64,000 bases of DNA from Chitinibacter sp. SCUT-21 (GCA_041874755.1 CP102611.1:1736001-1800000); one strand, 5' to 3'. Positions 27,530 to 37,590 are shown, numbered from the stretch's first letter. Program-made: numbers and translations. The notes: generated by a model from the letters alone, not told the origin.

Positions 27530-27808
27530 TTATTTTCCGAGTGCCGACAGGATGGTTTCCGGGGTTTCATTCGCCACCATCACCTCGCGCACGCGATTAA
27601 AAGCAGCGGCGGCTTCTTCCGGGTACTTACCGAACGAGGTGAGATTGCTGTGCTTCCAGCCAGCCGCATGCATCACCTGATTACGAAATTTGGGGCCATC
27701 GAGCTTGCCTTCTGCCATTTGCAGCAAGGCTCGTTCGATTAACACGTGGGGAAATGGGTCGCGCGAAATGGTACTAAAATGTAGGGGTAAAACTTCATTA
27801 AATTGCAT
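27530..27808 (-). CDS. Hypothetical protein
   Basis: A 92-residue soluble protein (MQFNEVLPLHFSTISRDPFP...). Contains GPKFRNQVMHAAGWKHSNL and a C-terminal helix; no domain recognised. Isolated on the minus strand between rlmF and the carbonic anhydrase gene. Confidence 0.55.
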   Translation of the reverse strand: MQFNEVLPLHFSTISRDPFPHVLIERALLQMAEGKLDGPKFRNQVMHAAGWKHSNLTSFGKYPEEAAAAFNRVREVMVANETPETILSALGK

Positions 27809-27889
27809 GATGACACCCAGATGCTTGAGATGAAGTACCTCTATCTAAGGTCATATTTGCCGATATTGCCAGCGCAAAATACGCCTTAC

Positions 27890-28834
27890 TCAATCAAAGC
27901 GCCATGCAACAATCCGGCTGACTTTTTGTCCCTGCGCCATCTCTAGCGTTTGCACCTCGGCCGCGCCCACGCGTTTTAGTGCGCGATAAATTTGTGGCAG
28001 ATTATCGCTTTTCGAGACCAAGCTGGTAAACCAACCCACTTGGCGGGCAAATTGCGCGCTCTCGGCGATCATTTGCCCAATAAAACGCGCTTCGCCCCCT
28101 TCGCACCACAATTCATTACTTTGCCCGGCGAAATTGAGCTTCGGTTGCAGCTGCGCTTTATTGGCTAAACCCAGATTGCGTAATTTACGATTGCTGCCCG
28201 CCGCCGCATCAGCCGCCGAGGCGTGAAATGGCGGGTTGCACAGCGTGAAATCAAAATAATCGTCGGGCCCAATAATGCCGCTAAAAATGTGCTTGGGCGT
28301 GGTTTGCAAGCGCGTTTCCAAGCCGTCTTTCAGCACAGCATTGCTCGCAAAAATCTGCGCGGCGTTTTGCAGCGATACCGCGTCAATGTCCGAGCCAACA
28401 AAACGCCAGCCGTAACTTGCTCGCCCCAGCATCGGGTAAATTGCATTCGCGCCCACGCCAATATCCAGCCCGCAAATTGCGTCACCGCGTGGGATGTCGC
28501 CCGTTTTGCTCGCCAATAAATCAGCGAGGGTATGTATATAGTCGGCACGGCCTGGAATAGGCGGGCACAAATACCCCTCTGGCGTATCCCACTCGCGTAT
28601 ACCATAAAAATGCGCGAGCAATGCCCGATTTAAGGCCTTCACTGCCTTTGGGTCAGCAAAATCAATGCTGTCGTCGCCATAGGTATTTTTCGCCACAAAT
28701 GCAGCCAGCTCAGGGCTGGCCGCAATCAGCGCGGCAAAGTCATAGCGACCTTGGTGCGGATTGCGCGGATGCAGCTTGGCGGCTGGCGCTGATGTTGATC
28801 GAGTGGGCTTTTTCTTTGGATTTGGGCGGTTCAT
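27890..28834 (-). CDS. rlmF: 23S rRNA (adenine(1618)-N6)-methyltransferase
   Basis: A 314-residue SAM-dependent methyltransferase. Blocks typical of RlmF are [17 protein letters not shown] near the N-terminus, [16 protein letters not shown] (SAM motif I), CNPPFHAS (NPPF catalytic motif) and [14 protein letters not shown]. The ATG at 28834 follows family length; a 29-codon extension upstream looks non-coding. Divergent from trpS with 145 bp between. Confidence 0.93.
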   Translation of the reverse strand: MNRPNPKKKPTRSTSAPAAKLHPRNPHQGRYDFAALIAASPELAAFVAKNTYGDDSIDFADPKAVKALNRALLAHFYGIREWDTPEGYLCPPIPGRADYIHTLADLLASKTGDIPRGDAICGLDIGVGANAIYPMLGRASYGWRFVGSDIDAVSLQNAAQIFASNAVLKDGLETRLQTTPKHIFSGIIGPDDYFDFTLCNPPFHASAADAAAGSNRKLRNLGLANKAQLQPKLNFAGQSNELWCEGGEARFIGQMIAESAQFARQVGWFTSLVSKSDNLPQIYRALKRVGAAEVQTLEMAQGQKVSRIVAWRFD

Positions 28835-28979
28835 GGCAAATTCAGGCGCAAAACAAGCTGTCAGCCTAACAGAAAAACAGCAGAAAGCACGCGCTTCTTG
28901 CGCCAAAACACACACAGCCACGCGGGCTGCTGCTAGACTTGTCGGCTATTTTGTTTTGCGCTTCGTGAAGGGTAGAAAG

Positions 28980-30275
28980 ATGAGCAGTACGCGTGTTTTA
29001 ACTGGGATTACGACGACGGGCACTCCGCATTTGGGCAATTATGTTGGCGCGATCCGCCCTGCTATTGTGGCCAGCCAATCAGCCGACACCGATTGCTTCT
29101 TTTTCATGGCCGACTACCACGCGCTAATTAAGTGCGACGACCCTGCGCGTATCGAGCGCTCGCGCCTGGAAATCGCTGCGACTTGGCTGGCCGCCGGGCT
29201 TGATCCAGAACGCGTGACTTTCTATCGCCAATCCGACGTGCCTGAAGTGACTGAACTCAACTGGCTGCTGACCTGTGTGACCGCCAAAGGCCAGATGAAC
29301 CGCGCACACGCGTACAAGGCCAGCACCGACATTAACGAAGCCGCCGGTGAAGATCCGGATGCCGGCATCACGATGGGCTTATTCTGCTACCCGATTTTGA
29401 TGGCGGCGGATATTTTGCTGTTTAACCCGCATAAAGTGCCGGTGGGTCGCGATCAGATTCAGCACATCGAAATGGCGCGCGATGTGGCGGCGCGCTTTAA
29501 TCACCTGTTTGGCGCCGGTAAAGAGCTGTTTGTGCTGCCCGAAGCGCATATCGAAGAACACGTTGCGACCTTGCCCGGCTTAGACGGCCGCAAAATGAGC
29601 AAATCGTACGACAACACGATTCCGCTGTTTGAAGGCGGCAGCAAGGCGCTGAAAGACGCGATTGCGCGCATCGTTACCAACAGCTTGTTGCCGGGCGAGC
29701 CGAAAGACCCAGATTGCCACTTGGTCACGATTTACGAAGCATTTGCCACGCCAGAACAAGCCGCGAAATTCCGCGCTGACTTGGTCGCAGGTTTGGGCTG
29801 GGGCGATGCGAAAAAACAATTGCTCGAGCTGATCGAAAGCCACGTCGGCCCAATGCGCGAAAAATATCAGGCATTGATGGCGCACCCAGAGCAGATCGAA
29901 GAATTACTGCAAATCGGCGCAGCTAAAGCGCGTGCGATTGCCGCCCCGCTGTTGAAAGAAGTGCGCGAAGCCGTGGGCCTGCGCCGCATGAACGCGTTGC
30001 CAGCCGTCAAAGAAAAAGCCGTTAAAGTGGCGCTGCCGGTGTTTAAGCAATTCCGCCTCGCCGATGGCCAATTCTATTTCAACTTTAGCGATGCGCACGG
30101 CAAACTGCTGCTCGACAGCGCCGGTTTTGCTTCGGGCAAGGACGCGGGCCAATGGGTTGGCAAGTTGAAAAAAGAGGGCGTTGCCGCGCTGGGCAGCGAC
30201 GCGCCAGTGAAATTAGCCGACGGCATTAGCCTTGATGACGTTGCCGCCGCGCTGACGGCACTGACCGCCGAATAA
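28980..30275 (+). CDS. trpS: Tryptophanyl-tRNA synthetase
   Basis: A 431-residue class Ic aminoacyl-tRNA synthetase charging tRNA-Trp. The HIGH-type motif is TPHLGNY and the KMSKS motif is intact in [10 protein letters not shown]. The start is taken at the ATG 28980, just after GGGTAGAAAG. The in-frame extension upstream reaches into rlmF and is not credible. The C-terminal 80 residues extend beyond the core enzyme, as in long betaproteobacterial TrpS forms. Confidence 0.96.
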   Translation: MSSTRVLTGITTTGTPHLGNYVGAIRPAIVASQSADTDCFFFMADYHALIKCDDPARIERSRLEIAATWLAAGLDPERVTFYRQSDVPEVTELNWLLTCVTAKGQMNRAHAYKASTDINEAAGEDPDAGITMGLFCYPILMAADILLFNPHKVPVGRDQIQHIEMARDVAARFNHLFGAGKELFVLPEAHIEEHVATLPGLDGRKMSKSYDNTIPLFEGGSKALKDAIARIVTNSLLPGEPKDPDCHLVTIYEAFATPEQAAKFRADLVAGLGWGDAKKQLLELIESHVGPMREKYQALMAHPEQIEELLQIGAAKARAIAAPLLKEVREAVGLRRMNALPAVKEKAVKVALPVFKQFRLADGQFYFNFSDAHGKLLLDSAGFASGKDAGQWVGKLKKEGVAALGSDAPVKLADGISLDDVAAALTALTAE

Positions 30276-30287
30276 ACCCTCCTGATG

Positions 30288-30330
30288 TATTGCCCTGTAG
30301 CCGAATACCAAATTTAGCTACAGAGCAATA
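30288..30330. terminator. Hairpin between trpS and umuC
   Basis: TATTGCCCTGTAGC pairs with GCTACAGAGCAATA with one mismatch, between the convergent stops. The right arm runs into the umuC stop codon (minus strand TAGGGTATTGC). Confidence 0.65.
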
Positions 30331-30332
30331 CC

Positions 30333-31604
30333 CTAGCTAGCCTTGGCAATCGGAATATCACTCCAGCGCGTGGTCCAATATTTCGACAAGTTGTTCTGCC
30401 GCATCCCCCACGTTGGCGCGACACCAGCGCTGGCCAGTTGAATTGCGCCGCGCCCCCAGCGTTGGTTGATTTGATCGAGCGTGGCGTTCAGCTGCGCGCG
30501 CTTCAGTGGATCGGCGCTTTGCAAAAATAAATGCCCCTGAATCGCATGATTGGGCTGTAAATCGCCGAGCATCACGCCAGCTTTGGCGTAGGCAAACCCC
30601 GGTCGATAAATCCGCGCCAGCATCCACAAGGCTACCTGCGTAAGTTTCAGCGTGTCATTGCTCGGCTGCGCCAGCGGCAACACCACATGGCGGCGATATT
30701 GTGCTTCGCCGTCGCGAAACGGGCTGGTGCGGATAAATAAGCCAACGCTCCCCGCCACCGAATGCTGGCTACGCGCCTTTTCGGCAGCGCGTGCGATATA
30801 GGTGCTCACCGCCTCGGCGAGCTGTTGTTCGATTTCAATACTGCGGCCAAACGAGCGCGAGCATAAAATCTGCTGCTTATCGGGTTTGACCTCTTCCAGC
30901 TCTAAACAGCTCTGGCCGTTCAGCTCGGCAATCGTGCGTTGCACGACCACGCCATAACGCGCGCGCATTGTTTCCGCACAACTTGCCGCCAAATCGGCCA
31001 CCGTATGTATGCCATCCTGCGCTAGTCTCTTAGAGAACTGGCGACCAATACCCCACACTTCTTCGCTAGGATATTCGCTCATCAACTGGTTTTGCGTCGC
31101 GGCATCGAAGCGAGTCCAATCGCACACGCCATCCAGCTCGCTGCGTTTTTTGGCCAGATGGTTGGCAAACTTGGCCAAGGTTTTGCTCGGCGCGATGCCG
31201 ACACACACTGGCAAACCAGTCCACTGCAACACGGTACGGCGAATGTCTTGCCCCAGCGCGGTATAGTCGCCCGCGATGCCCGCCAGCCCCAAAAAGCACT
31301 CGTCGATCGAATAGACCTCTTGCTGTGGGCTAAACTGCGCCAGCACTTGCATCACGCGCTCGCTCATATCGGCGTACAGCGCGTAATTGCTGCTAAAAGC
31401 GTGCACGCTCTGCCTTAGGGCAAGTGCCTTGACCTGATGCCAAGCGGTTCCCATCGGAATGCCCAGCGCCTTGGCTTCGAGCGAGCGAGAGATAATGCAG
31501 CCATCGTTATTGGACAATACGACAACCGGCTTGCCATTCAGGCGTGGCTCAAACACACGCTGGCAACTCACGTAAAAATTATTCACATCGACCAGCGCGA
31601 TCAT
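30333..31604 (-). CDS. umuC: DNA polymerase V subunit UmuC
   Basis: A 423-residue Y-family translesion polymerase. Motifs are [18 protein letters not shown], the active-site YSIDECFL and [14 protein letters not shown]. The length equals that of E. coli UmuC. The start overlaps the umuD stop by 4 bp (ATGA), so the pair is coupled. Lesion bypass during SOS. Confidence 0.96.
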   Translation of the reverse strand: MIALVDVNNFYVSCQRVFEPRLNGKPVVVLSNNDGCIISRSLEAKALGIPMGTAWHQVKALALRQSVHAFSSNYALYADMSERVMQVLAQFSPQQEVYSIDECFLGLAGIAGDYTALGQDIRRTVLQWTGLPVCVGIAPSKTLAKFANHLAKKRSELDGVCDWTRFDAATQNQLMSEYPSEEVWGIGRQFSKRLAQDGIHTVADLAASCAETMRARYGVVVQRTIAELNGQSCLELEEVKPDKQQILCSRSFGRSIEIEQQLAEAVSTYIARAAEKARSQHSVAGSVGLFIRTSPFRDGEAQYRRHVVLPLAQPSNDTLKLTQVALWMLARIYRPGFAYAKAGVMLGDLQPNHAIQGHLFLQSADPLKRAQLNATLDQINQRWGRGAIQLASAGVAPTWGMRQNNLSKYWTTRWSDIPIAKAS

Positions 31605-32047
31605 CGCGATTCAACCACCCACGCGCGCACCACGCCCCAGATCGCCAGCTCTTGCTCGTCGCCCAGCACAATCGGCGTGTAGGCTGGGTTTTCGGCCAGT
31701 AGCGCCAGCTTTGCGCCACGGCGGTACAAGCGCTTCACGGTAAAATCGCCGTCCAGCACCGCCACCACCACATCATTGTGCTGCGCGGCAAGCGCACGAT
31801 CGACAATCAGCAAAGCGCCGTCGGGAATACTGCGCTCGGCGTGCGCGCTCACCATGCTATCGCCCGCCACGGTAAAGTAAAAAGTCGCCTCGGGGTGCGT
31901 AATAAAGCGCCGATTTAGATCGACCCTATCCTCAACCCAATCGGCGGCGGGCGATGGAAATCCCGCCGGCACCGCCACGCCAATCAGTGGCAAGGCGCAT
32001 GGCGCGGCGTTGGGCTGCGCTGGGTAAGGGCCAAATAATAAGCTCAT
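31601..32047 (-). CDS. umuD: UmuD, S24-family autoprotease
   Basis: A 148-residue RecA-stimulated autoprotease whose cleaved form joins UmuC. There is no helix-turn-helix, so it is UmuD rather than LexA. The probable cleavage site is Ala28-Gly29 (VPAG), nucleophile Ser64 (GDSM), and the general-base Lys lies in DFTVKRL. The ATG at 32047 is preferred over one five codons upstream. A 24-bp palindrome lies 33 bp upstream. Confidence 0.93.
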   Translation of the reverse strand: MSLLFGPYPAQPNAAPCALPLIGVAVPAGFPSPAADWVEDRVDLNRRFITHPEATFYFTVAGDSMVSAHAERSIPDGALLIVDRALAAQHNDVVVAVLDGDFTVKRLYRRGAKLALLAENPAYTPIVLGDEQELAIWGVVRAWVVESR

Positions 32048-32079
32048 GATTGCATTCCTCATGCCATATCAAGAGCTTT

Positions 32080-32103
32080 ATTATAGAACGATCGTTCTAT
32101 AAT
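32080..32103 (-). promoter_or_regulatory. 24-bp palindrome, candidate SOS operator of umuDC
   Basis: Perfect palindrome centred on AGAACGATCGTTCT with TATAAT in each outer arm. On the minus strand the TATAAT arm is well placed as a -10 box for umuD, so a bound dimer would block transcription. The GAAC-N4-GTTC core resembles Gram-positive LexA boxes rather than the CTGT-N8-ACAG type. Confidence 0.6.
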
Positions 32104-32126
32104 TTCAGTTTTTAATCTGCCGTTTG

Positions 32127-33773
32127 TCACTCATACGCCATACTCAGTCGAGCTGACGATTCATGGAGCGAGGATTTTTGCAGCAGTTGGATGAATTCAG
32201 CCAATGGTTGCGGGCGGCCAAAGTAATAGCCTTGGCCAAATTGCACCCCAAGTTGCTTGAGGCGTTCGGCTTGGCTGGCGTTTTCAATCCCTTCGGCAAT
32301 CAGTTGCGCCCCGACCGCATCGGCAATCGCGATAATTTCTGGAATCAGGCTAGAGCGCAAAGAGGCGTCCTCCATATCCCACACAAAGGAACGATCAATT
32401 TTCAGATAATCTGGCGACAAACGTTTCACCGTGCCTAGGTTGGAATAGCCGGTACCAAAATCATCGACCGAAATCACATAGCCATCGCGACGCAAAGCTT
32501 CTACATCGGCAAATAGCTCATCACTCATGCCATATTCGGTGACTTCTACATTGAGCAAGAAACGCTCATCGTGCAGCTCGTTCAGCAACGGCGCCAAGCG
32601 AGGGTAACGTATGTTTTCAGGAAAGAAATTGAGCGCCACTTTGAATGGCTGTACGGCATGAGTCGGCAGATGTTGCTGCAGCTCATACACCGCCTTGCGT
32701 GCTACGGCAGCATCGAGCTGCCACGCTAAATTGGCCTCGCGAATCAGCGGAATCACTTGATCGGGAAAGAGGACATTCTCGCCATCTTGCAAGCGCATCA
32801 AGACCTCACAACCGATGATTTTTTGCGTGCGTAAATCAACAATCGGCTGGTACATGCAAATTACATTTTCGGCATGACACAGCTGGGCGATGCGATTGGG
32901 CAGCAAATTGGCTTTATCGAGCTTAATTTTCACAAAACTCGCCAATAGCAGCGCCAAACCAGCAGCCAAAACCAAGACCAGCGCCAGTAATGTGCGATGC
33001 TTTAACAATAATGAGCGCCACTCCAGATAACTTTGCACAAAATAACCGGTTTGCGGCACATTACTGCCCAGCACAAAGCGCTGCATAGGCCAATCGACTC
33101 GCCACCAGAAACTCCCCTGCTCGGATTGCCGCAATTCGGGCAATAAGGGTGGTAACAGCTGGTCTTGCAAACGCGGCGCAGACCAAATGATCTGGGCCTG
33201 CCCAGCAGTTTGCGAAGGATGATCGAGCCAAATAGCGTCGACATGATGAAGTTGCAAAATCTGCTCAGAGAGCTGGCGATCAAGCAAGGCGACAAAATGG
33301 CCATTGCTAACCATATTCATCAGCAGCAAAGGCGCGTGGGGGTGGGTGTAGACCTTAAAATTATGCCAACTTTGATAAGCACCCAATTGAAAATCGGCTG
33401 CGGGCAAGCTACGTGGCGGCGTGAATATGCCTTCACTACTGAGGCAAGCGAGCTGTCCGCGCTCATTTAAAAAGCCTAAGGCACGGATATGCAGACGCGT
33501 GAGCAGGTGCTGGCGCATCAGCTGCAAATTAAGCTTGGAACAATCGTGCATGCCATGGCTTTGCATAAATTGCAGCGATTGCGCGATTTCTTGATTACTC
33601 CGCGCCAAACCTTCGCTGGCCAATTGGTGATCGTGCTTCGCCTCGGCAAATAAGCCGTTGAGCAGCAACACCATTGAAATCAATACAGTGAGCGCAAAAC
33701 CCAGCAGCGCCACGATACCGCTGCAGAGATAGGGATATTGCTGCGCATAGCGAAACCAGGCGGGCTGTGACAT
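32127..33773 (-). CDS. CSS-motif EAL-domain c-di-GMP phosphodiesterase
   Basis: A 548-residue membrane protein. TM1 (about 17-42) and TM2 (about 260-285) enclose a periplasmic CSS-motif sensor region (DCSKLNLQLMRQHLLTRL), whose redox-active cysteines normally depend on DsbA. The cytoplasmic EAL domain has EVLMR in place of EALMR, VALNFF, VEVTE, DDFGTGYSN, LKIDRSF and AEGIE. The metal and catalytic residues appear intact, so c-di-GMP hydrolysis is expected. The ATG at 33773 is chosen over an upstream TTG. Confidence 0.88.
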   Translation of the reverse strand: MSQPAWFRYAQQYPYLCSGIVALLGFALTVLISMVLLLNGLFAEAKHDHQLASEGLARSNQEIAQSLQFMQSHGMHDCSKLNLQLMRQHLLTRLHIRALGFLNERGQLACLSSEGIFTPPRSLPAADFQLGAYQSWHNFKVYTHPHAPLLLMNMVSNGHFVALLDRQLSEQILQLHHVDAIWLDHPSQTAGQAQIIWSAPRLQDQLLPPLLPELRQSEQGSFWWRVDWPMQRFVLGSNVPQTGYFVQSYLEWRSLLLKHRTLLALVLVLAAGLALLLASFVKIKLDKANLLPNRIAQLCHAENVICMYQPIVDLRTQKIIGCEVLMRLQDGENVLFPDQVIPLIREANLAWQLDAAVARKAVYELQQHLPTHAVQPFKVALNFFPENIRYPRLAPLLNELHDERFLLNVEVTEYGMSDELFADVEALRRDGYVISVDDFGTGYSNLGTVKRLSPDYLKIDRSFVWDMEDASLRSSLIPEIIAIADAVGAQLIAEGIENASQAERLKQLGVQFGQGYYFGRPQPLAEFIQLLQKSSLHESSARLSMAYE

Positions 33774-33852
33774 GCGGGCAAACCTGAAGGAAATAAGCCC
33801 ATTATCCTGCAAGCATAAAAAAATGAAAATGTAATTTCACAGAAATAATTGG

Positions 33853-35082
33853 TCAGATTTTTACTAGGCTAGCATGCCGTGGCAAAGCGATCGAAATGAT
33901 TGCGGCCAAGGCGATAAAGCCGACTGAGATCCACAAACACGCAGCCAAGCCGGCGGCTTGGTAAACCCCGCCCGACAGCACCGTGCCGATCAGCCGCCCC
34001 ATCGCGTTGGCCATATAGTAAAAACCAACGTCGAGCGAAGCGCCGTCTTCTTTGGCGTAGCTCACGATCAAATAGCTGTGCAGCGACGAATTAATCGCAA
34101 ACAACACGCCAAAGGCGAGCAGTCCACCAACCAGTATTAGCTGTAAATCCAGATTGGAATTAACCCCCAGAGCAATACCGACGGTGAGTATCATCAGCGG
34201 CAAAGCCCACAATACCGCCGCGCGGCCATCGGGCACTTTGCCCGCCTTTTTGCCGGTTAAATACGGTGCCAGCGTTTGCACGATGCCGTAGCCAATCACC
34301 CAGCTGGCAAAAAATGCCCCAACCGCCCAATCTGCCCAACCCAAAGTCGTCGCCATAAACACCGGCAGCGCCACGACAAACCACACATCGCGCGCGCCAA
34401 ACAAAAACAGCCGCGCTGCGGACAAAATATTCACCGCACAGCTGCTAGAAAAAATCTCGCCAAATTTGGGCTTATTTTTCGCCTTGCCCAAATCCGCCTT
34501 TAAACTCAATAAACTCGCGACCCACACCAACAGCAGCACCAGCGCCATCGCCCACATGGCGCCAGCAAAGCCCAAGCTCGCCAGCAACACGCCACCAAGG
34601 AAAAAGCCAACGCCTTTCAGCGCGTTTTTCGAGCCAGTCAGCAGGGCCACCCATTGATACAGCTTGCCTTCCGCCGCCGCGCTGCCGGCTGGAATTAGCG
34701 CTTTCACACTACTTTTCGCGCTCATTTTATTCAGATCTTTCGCAATCCCCGACAAAGCCTGCGCAGCCATCACCCACGGCACGGTCAGCAGCGCCGTTGG
34801 CACGGTTAGCGCCAGCAGCGCAATCACCTGCAGGCCAAGGCCGATATTCATCGTTTTATTCAAGCCAATCCGCGCGCCCAGCCAGCCACCAACCAGATTA
34901 GTCACCACGCCAAACAACTCGTAAAACAAAAACAGCAGCGCGATATTGAGCGGACTAAACCCAAGCTGATGAAAATGCAGCACCACCAACATCCGCAAAG
35001 CGCCATCGGTCAGCGTGAAGGCCCAATAGTTGCCGGTGATGATTAGGTATTGGCGGATGGCGGGGGAGAGGGTGGATAGCAT
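33853..35082 (-). CDS. arsJ: Organoarsenical efflux permease ArsJ (MFS)
   Basis: A 409-residue MFS permease of about 12 spans. GNYWAFTLTDGALRMLVVLHFHQLGF, SGIAKDLNKMSAKSSVK and the YYMANAMGRLIGTVLSGG segment match ArsJ. With the partner GAPDH it exports 1-arseno-3-phosphoglycerate, giving arsenate resistance. Usually arsJ directly follows its gapdh gene. Here about 1.4 kb of unrelated DNA separates them, so co-transcription is doubtful. Confidence 0.93.
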   Translation of the reverse strand: MLSTLSPAIRQYLIITGNYWAFTLTDGALRMLVVLHFHQLGFSPLNIALLFLFYELFGVVTNLVGGWLGARIGLNKTMNIGLGLQVIALLALTVPTALLTVPWVMAAQALSGIAKDLNKMSAKSSVKALIPAGSAAAEGKLYQWVALLTGSKNALKGVGFFLGGVLLASLGFAGAMWAMALVLLLVWVASLLSLKADLGKAKNKPKFGEIFSSSCAVNILSAARLFLFGARDVWFVVALPVFMATTLGWADWAVGAFFASWVIGYGIVQTLAPYLTGKKAGKVPDGRAAVLWALPLMILTVGIALGVNSNLDLQLILVGGLLAFGVLFAINSSLHSYLIVSYAKEDGASLDVGFYYMANAMGRLIGTVLSGGVYQAAGLAACLWISVGFIALAAIISIALPRHASLVKI

Positions 35083-35147
35083 ATTTAAATATTGCTCTGA
35101 ATGCGCGTTGATGATTGTTATTTAGTGCCTTCGGCACAATGATTTAC

Positions 35148-35345
35148 AGTCGCAATCCGCGACAAGGACTTACTTCTCTTGCTTCGCCAAGAGAAGTAAG
35201 CAAGAGAAGGCGACCCGGGCGAAAAGCGCTCCGCGCTGCCCTTGCTTCGTCGTGAGCCAAACAAAAGGCCGTTTGTCTCTCTCCTCGCCGCGGTTTTCGC
35301 TACACGGGAATTTCAACCCCAGACCTACCATCGTGCTCTGAATTA
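35148..35345. repeat. Dispersed intergenic repeat (false-ORF type)
   Basis: Contains the inverted repeat ACTTCTCTTG / CAAGAGAAGT and the stretch GGCGACCCGGGCGAAAAGCG followed by CTTCGTCGTGAGCCAAAC. I recognise this as a type of intergenic repeat common in proteobacterial genomes that is often mistranslated as a short protein. The minus-strand ORF across it is not a gene. Confidence 0.55.
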
Positions 35346-35501
35346 ACACTATGTTGCGCAAGCACACCTAACCATAAAACTGAAGCCTACTCTTAGACCT
35401 CGTAGCCCCGCTTAGCCCAGCGTAATCTGAGGCTTCGCGCACATTCCCCGAACGGACGCTAATCGTCCCTACCGCTCTAAAAGTGGCATTTAACTAACTA
35501 G
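35346..35501. other. Gene-free, repeat-like stretch
   Basis: No ORF that I can support. Includes GAACGGACGCTAATCGTCCC, which looks like a fragment of a dispersed intergenic sequence. With 35148-35345 it makes up a non-coding block on the arsJ side of the AT-rich insert. Confidence 0.35.
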
Positions 35502-35732
35502 TTAGAGCGGGTAAAACTTTGGAATGATTGTGTTGTGACTATTTGCGGATTCAGAAATATTTTGCAAAAGAGTTACGTAAGAATTTTTATTTTTAATACT
35601 AGAAAATTCAGACTGCATTGAAATATAATTATGCTCACCAATATGTGGTCTTATAATGGAAAGACATTGCTCAATGTGCATTATTGCATTTGAAACATAA
35701 ACTGACCGTGCGTAATTAAAACTCAAGAACAA
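35502..35732 (-). pseudogene. C-terminal fragment of a frameshifted membrane protein
   Basis: 76 codons open from a TTG at 35732, without a plausible start of its own. The frame is open further upstream, reading IFNIAFLFLSFNYARSVYV, which completes a membrane helix begun in the other frame by the upstream ORF. A single-base change in the A6 run at 35731-35736 would join the two into a protein of about 220 residues. The soluble tail has no recognised domain. AT-rich compared with all neighbours. Confidence 0.55.
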
Positions 35733-36163
35733 AAAAGCAATATTGAAAATATCATGTATGCTGTTGCGAGTTTTTCCTCACTTTCTTTGATGGAGGCTTC
35801 TAGTGTTTTTATCTCACTTTTTAGAGCAATAATATCTTTGTTTTTATTCTCTTGTACGGTATTTTTTGTTATAGAATTTACCCTGTTATAATATTCCGAT
35901 GTAGCCCCCGTAAGCCCAGACGACAAAATAACTAATAAGAACATCAATGTCATTATTGGCTTGTGCGTGTTTCTTCTGGCGACATCCTTATAAATTGAAT
36001 CAATTGAAGCAGTAAGCCCAAGTGTGCCAATCTTTAATATGACCTTCGTTGTGCCGGATATAAATGACTTTACGAGATTTTCCCATAAAAAATTTGTCAT
36101 GATACCGACGAGAAGTGGTATCAAAATTAGAAGTATTAGGTCTTGTTGAGTTAACTGGGTCAT
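35723..36163 (-). CDS. AT-rich membrane protein of unknown function (probably truncated by frameshift)
   Basis: A 146-residue ORF with two or three membrane spans (about 9-26, 70-90 and the C-terminal end) and a coiled-coil segment (DIIALKSEIKTLEASIKESE, 111-130) before the last. It ends abruptly inside a hydrophobic helix at a T6 homopolymer, and the next ORF continues the helix in another frame. Low GC and position between gapdh and arsJ suggest horizontal insertion. I recognise no family. Confidence 0.6.
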   Translation of the reverse strand: MTQLTQQDLILLILIPLLVGIMTNFLWENLVKSFISGTTKVILKIGTLGLTASIDSIYKDVARRNTHKPIMTLMFLLVILSSGLTGATSEYYNRVNSITKNTVQENKNKDIIALKSEIKTLEASIKESEEKLATAYMIFSILLFCS

Positions 36164-36468
36164 CTTTATGCTACTTAGATTGGAGAGTAAAAATCAATAG
36201 ATTAATTTAAATATGGCCAAGCAATTCAATTTGTTTTTACAAAATGTTGATTGCCCATTAATCTACAAAGATATTTTCTAATTAAATAGAACTTTATTTG
36301 CCAAGCGCGTGGTAGGATGAAGGGGCGTAATCCAATAAATACATTGCATATACAATCCGAAGGGGCGATTACGCTATGCTAGTCGCCCGTACAAAATTAC
36401 CCACCGCACACGAAAGAGTATATCCAATGGAAATTCTTTATAAAAAGCTCCCCCAGCATATCCCATGA
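36164..36468. other. Gene-free interval upstream of the AT-rich membrane gene
   Basis: About 305 bp. The first 130 bp are very AT-rich and may hold the promoter of the membrane gene. 36301-36400 contains GGGGCGTAATCC and GGGGCGATTACGC, resembling a dispersed intergenic repeat. No ORF or RNA recognised. Confidence 0.4.
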
Positions 36469-37476
36469 CTATTGATCTGCCAATCCCACCTGCTTCATCA
36501 ACTCCGCCGTGCGATTCACATAACCCCATTCATTGTCGTACCACGCGTACAGCTTCAATTGCGTGCCGTTGATGACCATCGTCGATAGCGCGTCGATGAT
36601 GCTGGAGCGTGCATCGCCACGATAGTCGATCGACACCAATGGGCGTTCTTCATAGCCCAAGATGTCTTTCAAATAGGTTTCGGATGCGGCTTTCAGTAGG
36701 CCGTTGACTTCGTCGACGGTCGTGGCGCGTTCTAGCTCGAATACACAATCGGTCAGCGAGGCGTTGGTCAGCGGTACGCGCACGGCGTGGCCGTTCAGGC
36801 GGCCTTTCAGTTCGGGGAAAATCTCGGTGATTGCGGTGGCTGATCCGGTTGAAGTCGGGATCAAACTGGTGCCGCACGAGCGCGCACGGCGCAGGTCTTT
36901 GTGCGGGGCGTCGATGATGGTTTGCGTGTTGGTTAGATCATGAATCGTCGTCATGCTGCCGTGGCGGATGCCGAGCTGCTCGTGGATCACTTTGACGACC
37001 GGCGCGAGGCAGTTGGTGGTGCAGCTGGCGGCAGTGACGATGCGGTGGATGCTCGGGTTGAACAAATGATGGTTCACACCAACCACCACATTCAAAACGC
37101 CCGGCTCTTTGACTGGCGCGGTGACGACGACGCGTTTAACGCCTTGATCGAGGTAGGCTTGCAGCAGCGCGGTGGTGCGCATTTTGCCTGAGGCTTCGAT
37201 CACCACGTCGCAGCCGGACCAATCGGTGTCGCCAATCGCGGTATTGCGCGTGGTTTTGATGTGAGAGGTGCCAATCAGAATATCGTCGCCTTCGGTCGTG
37301 GCTTCGTGCGCAAAGCGGCCATGGATCGAGTCGAAATTGAGCAAATGCGCCAAAGTCGCCGCGTCGCCCGCCGGATCGTTGATCTGTACAAATTCAATTT
37401 CCGGCCAGCCCCACGCTGCGCGCAGTGTTAAACGTCCCATACGGCCAAAGCCGTTGATGCCTACTTTAATCGTCAT
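36469..37476 (-). CDS. ArsJ-associated glyceraldehyde-3-phosphate dehydrogenase
   Basis: A 335-residue GAPDH: NAD site [12 protein letters not shown] (5-16), catalytic Cys152 in AASCTTNC, and [10 protein letters not shown] where glycolytic enzymes usually have THSYTGDQ. In ars clusters this paralog makes 1-arseno-3-phosphoglycerate from glyceraldehyde-3-phosphate and arsenate for export by ArsJ. The ATG at 37476 is chosen because GGAA lies upstream and the protein then begins MTIKVGING. Lies between arsC and arsJ on the same strand. Confidence 0.92.
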   Translation of the reverse strand: MTIKVGINGFGRMGRLTLRAAWGWPEIEFVQINDPAGDAATLAHLLNFDSIHGRFAHEATTEGDDILIGTSHIKTTRNTAIGDTDWSGCDVVIEASGKMRTTALLQAYLDQGVKRVVVTAPVKEPGVLNVVVGVNHHLFNPSIHRIVTAASCTTNCLAPVVKVIHEQLGIRHGSMTTIHDLTNTQTIIDAPHKDLRRARSCGTSLIPTSTGSATAITEIFPELKGRLNGHAVRVPLTNASLTDCVFELERATTVDEVNGLLKAASETYLKDILGYEERPLVSIDYRGDARSSIIDALSTMVINGTQLKLYAWYDNEWGYVNRTAELMKQVGLADQ

Positions 37477-37520
37477 TTTTTTATTCCATATTGCTGATTG
37501 ATTCTGCACATTGCAGTCTT

Positions 37521-37590
37521 AACCCCGTTCGGCCTGAGTCTGTCGAAGGACTTGAATTCATTCATGGTTCAACAAGCTCACCACGAACAA
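37521..37590 (+). repeat. Dispersed REP-like intergenic repeat, copy 1
   Basis: A 70-bp element starting AACCCCGTTCGGCCTGAGTC and ending CTCACCACGAACA, with internal inverted halves. A second copy, in opposite orientation and about 90% identical by eye, lies at 50083-50152. It sits between arsC and gapdh. Confidence 0.8.

Noticed and set aside
31601..32047. LexA-type repressor
   Set aside because: The protease domain lacks an N-terminal helix-turn-helix, and the gene is coupled to umuC.
35170..35367. Minus-strand 65-codon ORF
   Set aside because: Lies in a dispersed intergenic repeat that commonly yields false proteins of this kind.
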